Shown: positions 54,340 to 63,957, numbered from the stretch's first letter. The stretch: DNA of 64,000 bases from VXNE01 sp965217825 (GCA_965217825.1 OZ244571.1:3534001-3598000); one strand, 5' to 3'. Numbers and translations are program-made. Notes: generated by a model from the sequence alone, not told the origin.

Positions 54340-55059
54340 ATGCAGTCGCCAACACCGACCATCACCGCCGTGCGGGAGGAGCGCAAGCGCCAGGTGGCGC
54401 TCGGCTACCGTGTTTTCGCGGCGCTCGGCTGGGGCGACTTGGGCGATGGCCATATCAGCGCCCGAGACACGGAGCGGCCAGACTGCTTTTGGCTGCTTGA
54501 CGCCGACGTGGCGTTCGGCGAAGCGAGCGCGGAAGGCCTGGTGCTGGTGGGGCCTGACGGAGGCATCGTGGGAGGCGGTGGAAGTACGAACTGGCCAGCC
54601 TACTACATCCATTACCCCATCCTTGCCGCGCGCCCGGAGGTGGTGAGCGTCGCGCATATCCACACGCCCTACGGCACGCCTTTCTCGGCCTCGGCCACGC
54701 TGCTCGAGCCGATCACCCAGGAAGCGTGCGTCTTCTACGAAGACCACGCCCTGTTCGACGACGAAGAAGTGCAAGTGCAGAGCATCGCATGTGGCGAGCG
54801 CATTGCCCGCGACCTTGGCCGCAACAGGGGTGTCGTGCTGCGCAACCATGGGTTGCTGACGGTCGGTCGGACCGTCAAGCAGTCCGTGGCAGGTTTCGTG
54901 ATGATGGAACGCGTTGCCGAGGCGCACCTCAAGGCCCGCGCGCCGAGGCCGATTTCACACAACGCGGCGCTTTACGCCAAGGCTGATCTGACCACCGAGC
55001 GTTGCCTCCACTCGGCATTCGACTTCCTGGTCGCGCATCATCTCGGGGTCCAGCCCTGA
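54340..55059 (+). CDS. Class II aldolase/adducin family protein
   Basis: 239-aa zinc enzyme fold. Metal ligands are HIHTPYGTP in VVSVAHIHTPYG and the later RNHGLLTVGR; the N-terminal GDGHISAR also fits. It resembles fuculose-phosphate aldolase-like and decarboxylase-like members; no substrate is assigned. It is divergent from the hydroxylase gene, with a 229-bp gap in which no promoter was confirmed. Confidence 0.88.
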   Translation: MQSPTPTITAVREERKRQVALGYRVFAALGWGDLGDGHISARDTERPDCFWLLDADVAFGEASAEGLVLVGPDGGIVGGGGSTNWPAYYIHYPILAARPEVVSVAHIHTPYGTPFSASATLLEPITQEACVFYEDHALFDDEEVQVQSIACGERIARDLGRNRGVVLRNHGLLTVGRTVKQSVAGFVMMERVAEAHLKARAPRPISHNAALYAKADLTTERCLHSAFDFLVAHHLGVQP

Positions 55060-55091
55060 GCGTCATCGCGACCCTTGGAGTCAAGCGCGGT

Positions 55092-57227
55092 TCAAGACGC
55101 GGATATCGGGGCGGTCGGTTGCGGTTCGGATGCGGACGCTTCGCGCTCTTCCAGCAACCTGAAGTGGCGCACGTAGAGGCGGTATCGATCCTGGATTTCC
55201 CGCACGTAGCGCACTACCTCCGAACCGCGCACGTAGCCGTAGACAGACGCGTTCGCGTATTCCGGTTCAGCCAGTTTCAACATCGCCTGCTCCACGTTAT
55301 CGAACCATAGGGAGCCATCGAGACCCAGTTGACGCGCCAACCGGCGCCCGTCGCGGATATGTCCATGACCAGCGTTGTAGGCACCTAGCGCGAACAGTAT
55401 CTGCTCGCCCACCGGCAGGTCCGGGAAGCGTTGCCGGGTCCATTTGAGATATGCAATGCCCGCCGCGACGCCCGTTTCGGGATCCTTGAGTCTGGCGGGG
55501 TCGACACCGAGGTCGCGCGCGGTCCGCGGCAGAACCTGAAGCAGGCCTTCGGCACCAGCAAAACTGATGCGGTTCGGATCGAAACCGCTTTCCTGGTACA
55601 TCTGGGCGACGATCAGCCGCCAGTCGAACCCCGCCGCATTCGCCACGGGCCGGACGATGTCGTCATAGGGCGACAGCGAATCTTCAGTGATCCGATGCTC
55701 GCGCTGGTGCGCCATGCGTCGCTCATTGACGAAGTACTTGTTGCGCAGCACGTTGAATTCGTAGCCCCGGTAGCGTTCACCGATGAAGGCATCAAGGCGG
55801 CGTTTGAGTTTCTCGTTGTCGCGGTGCACCGCCCAGGCGAGCCCCTTCTCTGGCTCCAGCGCAAGGCCCAATGACAGGCGATCATCGAACGTCGTCTCCA
55901 GTTCCCCGCGGTGGCTGTCGACCAATGTGGCGTCCAGGCCTCCAGCGGCGATGTCGGCGAGAATTGCGCTGGTCGACCGGTCGACGAATTCCAGGTCGAA
56001 GACTGCCTGTGCGCGAAGGTTTCTCAGCGTCGCGGCATAGCTCGTCAGCGGATTGACGGCTATCCGCCGTCCGGCGAGACCGGCGAGATCGGTGATCGGT
56101 TCGCCGGCAGTGACGAACAGTTCGCGAATATGCAAATACGGCCGGGTGAACCGCAACCCCATGTCGGCGCGTTCGTCCGTGGGGACCAGGCCGGCGGCGA
56201 TCAGGTCGCCGCGACCCGCGACGAGCCCATCGAGCAGGCCGCTGATCTCGGCCGCCACGATGACTTCCAACTCCAGGTCATGCGCCTCGGCGAAGGAACG
56301 CACAAGCTCATACTCGAAGCCGAGCAGCTCGCCGCGCCAGAGGTAGTAGGTAACCGGCGCGTTGACAGTGAGCATCCGGATGCGGCCAGAGGCGACAATG
56401 GCATCCCAGTCGCGGAATTCTTCCGCGCGCTCGTCGATCGTGTGGCGTTCCAGCAAGTAGCCGTCGAGAACTCTCTGCAATACCGGATTGTCGCGACGCA
56501 GCGCCCACGCATGATCCTTGATTTCGGGCAGTTCGCGCAGCTTCTGCACATGCTCGCTGGTCGCCACGACCACGCGCGCGGCGGCTTCGTCCATGATGGT
56601 GGCGTCGATAACGTCAGCTTCGATCAATGCCTGGAACCCGATAGGGTCAGTCTCCGCTAGCACTGGCACACGCGGCGATTCGGGATAGTGCCGCCCCAAT
56701 GTGTCCACGTATGCGGTGTGCTCGGCGATGCCGAAACTACCCTGCTCGGTAGTGCCGATGACCCATTCGCGCGAGCGCGTCAGCGGCAGCGAAAAGGCGA
56801 TGCGTTGCTTGCGGGGTTCCGTGACCGTGATGTTGGACACCGCGATGTCGGCGCGTCCTTCCTCCACGCTGCCCAGCAAGTCGTCCATGTTCGAAACGAC
56901 GATCCACTCGGCGGCGAGGCCGTGACGACCGGCGAATCGTTCGGCGAGACGGTGGTATTGTTCGGTGGAAAGTCCCTGCGATGGCAGGGTCTCGAAGTCG
57001 CTCCATGCCCGCCGCGCCAAGCGAATCGTGCCGCGCTCCCTGATGGTTGGCCAATCGCCCGTCTCCGCCAATGCATTACCCGGTTCCGCAACAACCGGCC
57101 GATCCGGTTTACAGGCGACGAGCGCAAGGATCACGATGGCCGAGATGACCATGGATCGATGGCGGGTTGCGAAACCCGTGCCTCGCAAGGTCATGGTTCG
57201 CCGAATGTCAGCTGCCACGGTGCGCAC
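55092..57227 (-). CDS. Membrane-bound lytic murein transglycosylase F-like lipoprotein
   Basis: 711 aa, longer than E. coli MltF (about 520). A lipobox-like VILALVAC near residue 39 suggests a lipoprotein. Two consecutive SBP_bac_3-type domains follow (about residues 60-280 and 285-510), then an SLT domain with the catalytic Glu in QMYQESGFDPNRISFAGA, GLLQVLPRTARDLG and ALGAYNAGHGHIRD. The duplicated sensor domain is unusual. Would cleave peptidoglycan between MurNAc and GlcNAc. Confidence 0.88.
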   Translation of the reverse strand: MRTVAADIRRTMTLRGTGFATRHRSMVISAIVILALVACKPDRPVVAEPGNALAETGDWPTIRERGTIRLARRAWSDFETLPSQGLSTEQYHRLAERFAGRHGLAAEWIVVSNMDDLLGSVEEGRADIAVSNITVTEPRKQRIAFSLPLTRSREWVIGTTEQGSFGIAEHTAYVDTLGRHYPESPRVPVLAETDPIGFQALIEADVIDATIMDEAAARVVVATSEHVQKLRELPEIKDHAWALRRDNPVLQRVLDGYLLERHTIDERAEEFRDWDAIVASGRIRMLTVNAPVTYYLWRGELLGFEYELVRSFAEAHDLELEVIVAAEISGLLDGLVAGRGDLIAAGLVPTDERADMGLRFTRPYLHIRELFVTAGEPITDLAGLAGRRIAVNPLTSYAATLRNLRAQAVFDLEFVDRSTSAILADIAAGGLDATLVDSHRGELETTFDDRLSLGLALEPEKGLAWAVHRDNEKLKRRLDAFIGERYRGYEFNVLRNKYFVNERRMAHQREHRITEDSLSPYDDIVRPVANAAGFDWRLIVAQMYQESGFDPNRISFAGAEGLLQVLPRTARDLGVDPARLKDPETGVAAGIAYLKWTRQRFPDLPVGEQILFALGAYNAGHGHIRDGRRLARQLGLDGSLWFDNVEQAMLKLAEPEYANASVYGYVRGSEVVRYVREIQDRYRLYVRHFRLLEEREASASEPQPTAPISAS

Positions 57228-57314
57228 GCTTTTTGCGGGACCACAAAGTCAGACCCCGACGACCAGCGCTCGGTTCCCCTGCAATGGAGTAGCGGTGACG
57301 CGCCTTCACAGTCG

Positions 57315-57791
57315 TTATTCGTTCGAGGTATCGATCGGCAGTGCCGTCGTGTACTTGACCTGCCGAAGCGCGAACGTCGATGTCAGGTTGCCGACCTCCG
57401 GCAGGTGTACCAGCGTCCTCTTCAGGAGACGCTCGTAGGCACTCACATCCGCAACAATGACGCGCAACAGGAAGTCTGTCTCCCCGGAAACCGTGTAGCA
57501 CTCCACAATCTCGGGAACATCCCGCACGGCCTCCTCGAAGCGGCTTAGCGCGTTCTCCTGGTGGCGCTTCAAGTTCACGTTGACGAATACGTTGACTGCC
57601 AGGTCGAGGCGGGCGGGATCCAGCAGCGCGACCCGGCGCCTGATAAAGCCCCCTTCCTCGAGCCGTTTGACCCGCCGCCAGCAAGGCGTGTGCGAGAGGC
57701 CTACCCGATCACCGAGTTCCTGCATCGACATATCCGCGCAATCCTGTAGTTCAACGAGAATCCGCCTGTCGATTCGATCAAGATATTTCAT
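57315..57791 (-). CDS. Lrp/AsnC-family transcriptional regulator
   Basis: 158 aa. N-terminal winged helix (LDRIDRRILVELQDCADMSM and LGDRVGLSHTPCWRRVKRLE) and C-terminal RAM domain (CYTVSGETDFLLRVIVADVS). Divergent from the indolepyruvate ferredoxin oxidoreductase gene with an 88-bp gap, a common arrangement, so it probably controls that gene in response to amino acids. Confidence 0.93.
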   Translation of the reverse strand: MKYLDRIDRRILVELQDCADMSMQELGDRVGLSHTPCWRRVKRLEEGGFIRRRVALLDPARLDLAVNVFVNVNLKRHQENALSRFEEAVRDVPEIVECYTVSGETDFLLRVIVADVSAYERLLKRTLVHLPEVGNLTSTFALRQVKYTTALPIDTSNE

Positions 57792-57879
57792 CCTACTTAC
57801 TTGAACGAATTAGGAATATTCTTGAGATGTTGCCGCATTCCGCACAAGAAATGCAACGCCATACTCGGAAATTGGGCAT

Positions 57880-60800
57880 ATGATCTTTGGCGAGAATCCA
57901 GGTGCTGATATGACAGCCACGCGCCTCGCCACGAACGAACCGCCGCGCGCGCCACGCGCAGGAGATCCGCTTACCCAGGCGCGCTATCGAACAGAATCGG
58001 GCATTGCGTACCTGACGGGCATTCAGGCGATCGCCCGTCTTCCGCTGGACCAGCGCCGACTGGACGACCGCGCGAACCTCGATACCGCCGGCTTCATCTC
58101 CGGATACCGCGGCTCTCCCCTTGGGGGCCTGGACCAGCAACTGTGGCGCCTGTCGCATGAACTCGAGGCCCACCGCATCGTCTTCCAGCCCGGGGTCAAC
58201 GAAGACCTCGCCGCCACCGCGGTGTGGGGCAGCCAGCAGGTCGGACTGTTTCCCGGCGCGCGCCGCGAAGGCGTGTACGGCTTGTGGTACGGCAAGGCAC
58301 CCGGGCTCGACCGCTCCTCCGACGCCGTGCGCCACGCCAACGCGGCGGGCACCAGTCCGAGGGGCGGCGTGTTGCTGGTCGTCGGAGACGACCACGCGTG
58401 CAAGTCCTCCACCCTGCCGAGCGCCAGTGAATTCGCGCTGCGCGATCTCGGCATTCCGATACTGGCGCCGTCAGACGTGCAGGATGTGCTCGACTTCGGA
58501 CTCATGGGTTGGGCCATGTCGCGCTACGCCGGCTGCTGGACCGGTCTCATCGCCCTGGCCGATGTCATGGACAGCGCCCTGACCGTCCACGTCGATCTCG
58601 ACCGGCACCGCTTCGTCAATCCCCCGCACGGGGAAGAATTTCCGCACATCCGGCTTCAGGATTCGCCCATGGACCAGGAAGCCCGACTGGAGTCGAAATT
58701 GCGTCTGGCGCGGCGGTTCGCCTCGGCGAATTCCATCGACCGGACCGTTACCACCTTGCGATCGCCACGCCTGGTGCTGGTTACCGCGGGGAAGGTCTAC
58801 GCCGACGTGCGCGAAGCCCTGGCGAGGCTGGGTCTGCGATCGGAGACACAACTCGTTCAAGCCGGCGTTCGCCTCGTAAAGCTCGGCATGACCTGGCCGC
58901 TGGATACGGATCTGGTCGACGAAATCTGCGGCGGAGCGAAACGGCTGCTGGTGATCGAGGAAAAACGGCCGTTCATCGAAGATCAACTCAGGACGATCCT
59001 GTTCGGCCGCTCCATCGAACTGTTGGGCAAGGGCTGCGGCGCCCATCCCCCGGCCGGGAACGATCACCGGGACACGTTGCGCAACCTGCTATCCGCCACC
59101 GGAGAACTTGACGTGCCCGCCATCGCCACGGCCATCCGAACGCTATTGCCCAAGGCAACGGATTCCAGCTACCTCAGCGAAATCGCGACCGCAGCCAGCA
59201 CGCTTCCCAACGCCGGGCAACTCCCGAAGGTAACGCGCAAACCCATGTACTGCGCCGGCTGCCCGCACAATACCTCGACTCGCGTGCCCGAAGGCAGTCG
59301 CGCCGTCGCCGGAATCGGCTGTCACTACATGGCCCAGTGGATGGATCGCAACACGGGCACACCCACACACATGGGCGCGGAGGGCGTGAACTGGATTGGC
59401 CAGGCCCCTTTCACCGATGAACCCCACATCTTCGCCAACATCGGCGACGGCACCTTTTTCCACTCGGGCATCCTGGCGATCCGCGCCGCTGTCGCCGCCG
59501 GCGTGAATATCACGTACAAGGTGCTCGCCAACGACGCCGTAGCCATGACAGGTGGCCAACCGGTGGATGGCTCGCTGACGGTGGAAGATATCGTCGCGCA
59601 GGTTCGCGCCGAAGGCGTCGCTGCGGTTCGGGTCGTCAGCGACCATCCACGGCGACATCGCAGGGCGGGATTCCGCGTCGCCCCGCGCGATGCACTGGAC
59701 GACGTGCAACGCGAGCTCAAGGCAATACCCGGTTGCACGATACTGGTCTACGACCAGACCTGCGCCGCCGAACTGCGCCGCCGACGCAAACGCGGTCTGG
59801 CGGTGGATCCGGACGTGCGCGTGGTGATCAACGACGCCGTCTGCGAAGGCTGCGGCGACTGCTCGACGCAATCGAACTGCGTCGCCGTGGAACCACTCGA
59901 CACCGAGTTCGGTGTCAAACGCACGATCAACCAAACCGCCTGCAACAAGGATCTTTCCTGTGTCGACGGCTTCTGTCCCGCCATCGTCACGCTGGCTGGC
60001 GCCAAACTCAAGGCTCGAGGCAAGGCAGACGACACCAAGCCGCTGGTACCGTTGCCCGCCAGCAGCCGGTCCTCGGCCAACATCCTCCTCGCTGGCGTCG
60101 GGGGCACGGGCATCGTCACCGCTTCCCAAGTTCTCGGCACCGCCGCGCATCTCGATGGCAAGTACGTCTCAACGCTGGACATGACTGGCTTGGCGCAGAA
60201 GGGTGGAGCGGTCGTCAGCCATGTGCGCATCTCCCCCGCCGGGACGCCGCATCCGCCAACCCGAATCCCGACGGTGGGCGTCGACATGTTGATCGGAGCC
60301 GACCCGATCACGGCGGCTAGTATCGACGTACTCGGCCTGACATCGCAGATTCGAACCAGCGTCATTCTGAACACGCACCTTGCCCCGACCGCCGAGTTCG
60401 TGCTCCGGCAGCGTCAAGGGTTCGACTTCGAGGAACTTCGGGCACGGTTGCAGCAATGCGCCAAGCGCCTGGTTACGGTGGACGCGAATACTGCGACGGA
60501 GACGATGTTCGGCTCCACCGCCTGCGCCAACGTCTTCCTGCTTGGCTACGCCTTCCAGACCGGCGGGATCCCCGTGTCGCTCGATGCACTCAAGCGCGCC
60601 ATCACGCTGAACGGCGTCGCTGTCGAGGACAATCTGGCGGCGTTCCAACACGGCCGAAACGCGGCCCACGAGGTCGAGGTGGCGGCAGCGGGCCTGCTGG
60701 TCCACCGGCATCGGCCACGCTCCGACGCCATGCAGCCGCCGCGGTCAGCGAGCCTCGCGGATCGCATCGCCGCACGATGCGCTTTCCTGACGGAGTACCA

Positions 60801-61569
60801 GGACCAGGCGCTGGCGTCCAGGTACGAGGCGCTGGTTGACCGGGTCCGCGATATCGAGGCTCGGGCAAAGCCGGGAAGCAGCCTGCTGGCCGAGGCCGTG
60901 GCCGAGAGCTATTTCAAGCTGCTTGCCGTCAAGGATGAATACGAGGTAGCACGTCTCTTCACGGTTGCCCCACAGACGGCGCCTTCGGCTTCGTCCGTGG
61001 CCCGGCCCCCCTCGTCGACCATGAAACAATCGTCCTTGGTCGCTGACGCTCCACAGAGACGATTGATCCATGGAAGTACCCCAACTTCCACCGACCGCAG
61101 CTTCCGGGCCAAGCTTGCCGAGCAGTTCGAACCTGGATTCCAGCCAACCTTCCATTTCGCCCCGCCGCTCTTCGCCCGTAAAGGCGCTGACGGGCGACCG
61201 AGAAAGATCGCTGTTGGCGGCTGGATCGTGCCCTTCCTGCGCCTGCTGGCGAAGATGAGGCGCTGGCGCGGCGGAATCTTCGATCCGTTCCGATTCAGCG
61301 CGGAACGCCATCTCGACCGCGCATTGCTGACCCGCTTTGAGTCCGACATCGAGATGATGGTGGCGCACCTTGATGCAACCAACTTCGACGCGGCGGTCGC
61401 ATTGGCCCGCCTGCCAGGCACAATCAAGGGTTTCGGCCCGGTGAAGGAAGACGCCGCCGAATCGGCACGGGTACGCCGAAACCTCTACCTGGCCCAGTTG
61501 CACACGCCGCCGGGACTGGCCCGACCCTACCGGTGTTCCGGAGAACCCGCTGGCAAAGAGGTCGCCTAG
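57880..61569 (+). CDS. Indolepyruvate ferredoxin oxidoreductase, fused alpha-beta type, with an in-frame repeat insertion
   Basis: 1229 aa; start either 57880 or ATG 57910. It oxidatively decarboxylates aryl pyruvates to acyl-CoA. The alpha part begins SGYRGSPLGGLDQQLW; the thiamine-diphosphate part has YCAGCPHNTSTR and IGDGTFFHSG; iron-sulphur cysteines are in CEGCGDCSTQSNC and SCVDGFCP; the gamma part has LLAGVGGTGIVTASQVLG and DMTGLAQKGGAVVSHVR. At about residues 1029-1070 the family sequence (DEYEVARLFT ... AKLAEQFEPGF) is interrupted by about 40 foreign residues coded by a reversed family 1 repeat. An Lrp regulator is divergent. Confidence 0.93.
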   Translation: MIFGENPGADMTATRLATNEPPRAPRAGDPLTQARYRTESGIAYLTGIQAIARLPLDQRRLDDRANLDTAGFISGYRGSPLGGLDQQLWRLSHELEAHRIVFQPGVNEDLAATAVWGSQQVGLFPGARREGVYGLWYGKAPGLDRSSDAVRHANAAGTSPRGGVLLVVGDDHACKSSTLPSASEFALRDLGIPILAPSDVQDVLDFGLMGWAMSRYAGCWTGLIALADVMDSALTVHVDLDRHRFVNPPHGEEFPHIRLQDSPMDQEARLESKLRLARRFASANSIDRTVTTLRSPRLVLVTAGKVYADVREALARLGLRSETQLVQAGVRLVKLGMTWPLDTDLVDEICGGAKRLLVIEEKRPFIEDQLRTILFGRSIELLGKGCGAHPPAGNDHRDTLRNLLSATGELDVPAIATAIRTLLPKATDSSYLSEIATAASTLPNAGQLPKVTRKPMYCAGCPHNTSTRVPEGSRAVAGIGCHYMAQWMDRNTGTPTHMGAEGVNWIGQAPFTDEPHIFANIGDGTFFHSGILAIRAAVAAGVNITYKVLANDAVAMTGGQPVDGSLTVEDIVAQVRAEGVAAVRVVSDHPRRHRRAGFRVAPRDALDDVQRELKAIPGCTILVYDQTCAAELRRRRKRGLAVDPDVRVVINDAVCEGCGDCSTQSNCVAVEPLDTEFGVKRTINQTACNKDLSCVDGFCPAIVTLAGAKLKARGKADDTKPLVPLPASSRSSANILLAGVGGTGIVTASQVLGTAAHLDGKYVSTLDMTGLAQKGGAVVSHVRISPAGTPHPPTRIPTVGVDMLIGADPITAASIDVLGLTSQIRTSVILNTHLAPTAEFVLRQRQGFDFEELRARLQQCAKRLVTVDANTATETMFGSTACANVFLLGYAFQTGGIPVSLDALKRAITLNGVAVEDNLAAFQHGRNAAHEVEVAAAGLLVHRHRPRSDAMQPPRSASLADRIAARCAFLTEYQDQALASRYEALVDRVRDIEARAKPGSSLLAEAVAESYFKLLAVKDEYEVARLFTVAPQTAPSASSVARPPSSTMKQSSLVADAPQRRLIHGSTPTSTDRSFRAKLAEQFEPGFQPTFHFAPPLFARKGADGRPRKIAVGGWIVPFLRLLAKMRRWRGGIFDPFRFSAERHLDRALLTRFESDIEMMVAHLDATNFDAAVALARLPGTIKGFGPVKEDAAESARVRRNLYLAQLHTPPGLARPYRCSGEPAGKEVA
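60966..61075 (-). repeat. Family 1 dispersed repeat, copy D, in frame inside a coding region
   Basis: On the minus strand: TTCCATGGATCAATCGTC pairs with GGACGATTGTTTCATGG, then GTCGACGAGG and the tail GGCGCCGTCTGTGGGGCA; 110 bp like copy B. The stem differs from copy B on both arms in a compensating way (ATCGTC with GACGAT). Confidence 0.88.
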
Positions 61570-61570
61570 C

Positions 61571-61607
61571 CCGCTCATCGACCATGGAACAACTGCCCCT
61601 GGTCGCT
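61571..61607 (-). repeat. Family 1 repeat, central fragment (copy E)
   Basis: On the minus strand AGCGACCAGGGGCAGTTGTT then CCATGGTCGATGAGCGG. It matches the right stem arm and following GTCGACGAG of copies A, B and D, and lies 2 bp after the oxidoreductase stop codon. Confidence 0.7.
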
Positions 61608-61724
61608 AGCCCGACTTCCGCAACTCGACCCCGAAACGCCCGCAACCCATTGATTTCCGGCTGGCGTAGGCAATAGGTCGGCACTACAACCATATGCGCC
61701 GCCGGGTCGATTTGGCTGGCGGGG

Positions 61725-62100
61725 CTACGAGATTCTGGGCGCTGGCTGTTCCGGCAGTCGCAGGTCGAGTTGGTGCAACAGCAGTTGGTGATCCGCCGTG
61801 GGCTGGGTGTGGCGGGGCAACACCAGGCGCCGCCCGTCGGTGGTCGGCAAATGGACATCCACCATCTGCATCGTCGCGAACTTCTCCAACACGGCGCGCG
61901 GCATCAGTCCCGGCGCGCGCGGTCGGGCGAGGTTCTTCAGAGTGACGTGCAGGCAGTAGGCGATGAAGGCGACGAAGATGTGCGCTTCGATCCGCTCCTC
62001 GCGCTGATGGAAGATCGGTCGCAGGGCGAGGTCGTGCTTGAGTTCCTTGAACGCCTGCTCGATCTCGGTGAGCCGCGTGTAGTACCGCGGGGTCACGGAC
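61725..62100 (-). mobile_element. IS4/IS1634-type DDE transposase, C-terminal fragment
   Basis: On the minus strand: YYTRLTEIEQAFKELKHDLA, RPIFHQREERIEAHIFVAFI, TPRAVL-like LMPRAVLEKFATMQMVDVHL, and a tail LPEQPAPRIS. This is the last about 120 residues of an IS4-like transposase, containing the catalytic Glu region. The N-terminal part is missing, cut off by the IS66 fragment. Not functional on its own. Confidence 0.85.
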
Positions 62101-62114
62101 TTGCCCGCCGCGGG

Positions 62115-62570
62115 CAGGACGGGACCAGCGTGTGGGCGCGGTTCCTGTACGAGCGCTATGCGTGTCTTCGGCCCCTCAACCGGGTCGCCGACTGGCTGAC
62201 CGGCCAGGGGCTGGCGATCTCGGCGGGGACGCTGGCCGACGGCGCGCGGCGCCTCGCGCCGCTGTTCGAGCCGCTCTCGGCGGCCATCCCGGCGCACCAG
62301 CGCGAGGCGCGGTTGCGCCAGGGCGACGAGACGGCCTGGCGCATCCGGGCGCTCGGCGAGGCCGGCGGGTCGAGCCGCGCGTGGCTGTGGATCGGGGTCT
62401 GCGAGGACGCGGTCCACTTCCATGTCGATCCCTCGCGCAGCGCCGCGGCGGCGGCGAGGCTGTTCGGCGACGCCGCCCCGGGCACGGTTCTGGTGTGCGA
62501 CCGGTACAGCGCCTACAAGAAACTGGCCAAGGACTCGGCGGGGCTTGTGACACTCGCGTTCTGTTGGGCA
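62115..62570 (+). mobile_element. IS66-type transposase, internal fragment
   Basis: Plus-strand DGTSVWARFLYERYACLRPL, GTLADGARRLAPLFEPLSAA, a GDETAW motif and CDRYSAYKK (both with catalytic Asp), ending at FCWAYV where IS66 proteins continue with a histidine-arginine stretch. Both ends are missing: left by the IS4 fragment, right by a recombinase element whose end begins at about 62570. Confidence 0.85.
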
Positions 62571-62652
62571 TATGTTGCGGCCCGGATTATGTTGCCGAGA
62601 GCCGGCATCGCCGCACTGGACATGAAGATCCTCGTTTTGTCCGCAACATAAT
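62571..62652 (+). repeat. Left end of recombinase-trio element: repeated TATGTTGC motifs
   Basis: TATGTTGCGG (62571-62580), TTATGTTGCCG (62587-62597) and the inverted CCGCAACATAA (62641-62651). They lie between the truncated IS66 fragment and the first recombinase gene, as expected for an element terminus. Confidence 0.6.
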
Positions 62653-62709
62653 TTTCTGATTCGCATTTGTCTGCCATGGTCATGTCTCCAACCACAAGGA
62701 GATACGATC

Positions 62710-63957
62710 ATGTTCGAGGACTTGTTCATCGACCGTGGCACCATAGCCAGCTATCACGCCGCACCGCTGCTTGAGGAACGGCTGGGCTACCTCAGCCATT
62801 GCGCACAGGCGGGGACCCGGTCGTCCACATTGCGCAAGATTGCGGTTCATCAGACCAGCCTGATTCGCCTTCTCGATCTGCGCGAAGGCGATCAGGTAAG
62901 CGTAGCCCAAGTCGCGGCCGTCGCCGGGCAATGGTCGCTTCCCGGTGGGCGTCGATGCAGCCTGCCCGCGGATCCAGAGGCTTGTCAGAGATTTTTGGGC
63001 CACGCGGTGCGATGGCTGCGCTTCGTGGATAAGCTCGAAGAACCTCGCAAGGCGCAACACGCCCACGCCGACGAGGTCGCCGTCTTCGCAGCGTGGATGC
63101 GTAAAGAGCGCGGGTGGTCCGAAGACACGATTCGCGGTTGCCGCGGCACGGTGGATCGCTTCTTTGATCGGCTTGATGAACACGGTGTCGCACTGGCTTC
63201 GGTCGGGATCGCCGAAGTCGACCAGGCGGTCGCGCGCTGGCACGCTCGCGACTGCAGCCGGGTCACTATCCACGATTACGCGCAGCGTCTTCGCACCTTC
63301 TTCCGATTCGCCGAACGTCAGCACTGGTGCAAACCGGGACTGGCCGACGGGATCATGCCGTCGCGGTTCCATCCCGGCGAAACGGTCCCGAAGGGGCTGA
63401 ACCGGCGCGAAGTTCTGCGCCTGCTCGCCACCACCGAGGGCGACCGGTCGGCCGACCTGCGCGACCGCGCCATCTTGACGGTGTTGATCGCCTATGCCTT
63501 GCGGTCCGGCGAGGTCGCCGGCCTGCGGCTCGACGATCTGGACTGGGAGGAGGAGACACTGCGGGTGCGCCGCCCGAAGCCGGGACGCACGCATCACTAC
63601 CCGCTCTCCCGCGGCGTCGGACAGGCGATCCTGCGCTATCTCCGCGAGCTTCGTCCCCCGCGTCCCGAGCGGGCGCTGTTCCTCACATTGAACGCCCCGA
63701 TCCGTCCGCTGAGCAGGAGTGCGATCTCGCACGTCGTCAGAAGTCGGCTCGACCGCCTTGGCATGGCCGGCAAGCGTCGCGGTCCGCATGCGCTGCGCCA
63801 CGCGGCGGCGCAACATCTGCTCGACCAGGGCCTGTCGATGAAGGAGGTTGGTGACTATCTCGGACATCGCAGTGTCTCGGCCACCTCGACCTACGCCAAA
63901 ATACAACTCGGCGCCCTCCGCGAGGTTGCCGACATCGACCTGGAGGGCCTGGCATGA
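62710..63957 (+). CDS. Tyrosine recombinase, first gene of a probable recombinase-in-trio (RIT) element
   Basis: 415 aa with an AAGGAG site upstream. N-terminal part carries a second, SAM-like domain (WMRKERGWSEDTIRGCRGTV); the catalytic domain has Arg in YALRSGEVAGL, Lys in RRPKPGRTHH, HxxR box as HALRHAAAQHL, and the His/Tyr stretch YLGHRSVSATSTYAK. Its stop overlaps the ATG of the next open frame (ATGA), which also looks recombinase-like, the arrangement of RIT elements (three overlapping recombinase genes). Left element end lies about 60-140 bp upstream. Confidence 0.85.
   Translation: MFEDLFIDRGTIASYHAAPLLEERLGYLSHCAQAGTRSSTLRKIAVHQTSLIRLLDLREGDQVSVAQVAAVAGQWSLPGGRRCSLPADPEACQRFLGHAVRWLRFVDKLEEPRKAQHAHADEVAVFAAWMRKERGWSEDTIRGCRGTVDRFFDRLDEHGVALASVGIAEVDQAVARWHARDCSRVTIHDYAQRLRTFFRFAERQHWCKPGLADGIMPSRFHPGETVPKGLNRREVLRLLATTEGDRSADLRDRAILTVLIAYALRSGEVAGLRLDDLDWEEETLRVRRPKPGRTHHYPLSRGVGQAILRYLRELRPPRPERALFLTLNAPIRPLSRSAISHVVRSRLDRLGMAGKRRGPHALRHAAAQHLLDQGLSMKEVGDYLGHRSVSATSTYAKIQLGALREVADIDLEGLA

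Noticed and set aside
61725..62744. The single long minus-strand frame as one complete transposase
   Set aside because: Only the part below about 62100 resembles a transposase (IS4-like). The rest is antisense to an IS66 fragment and the recombinase element end.
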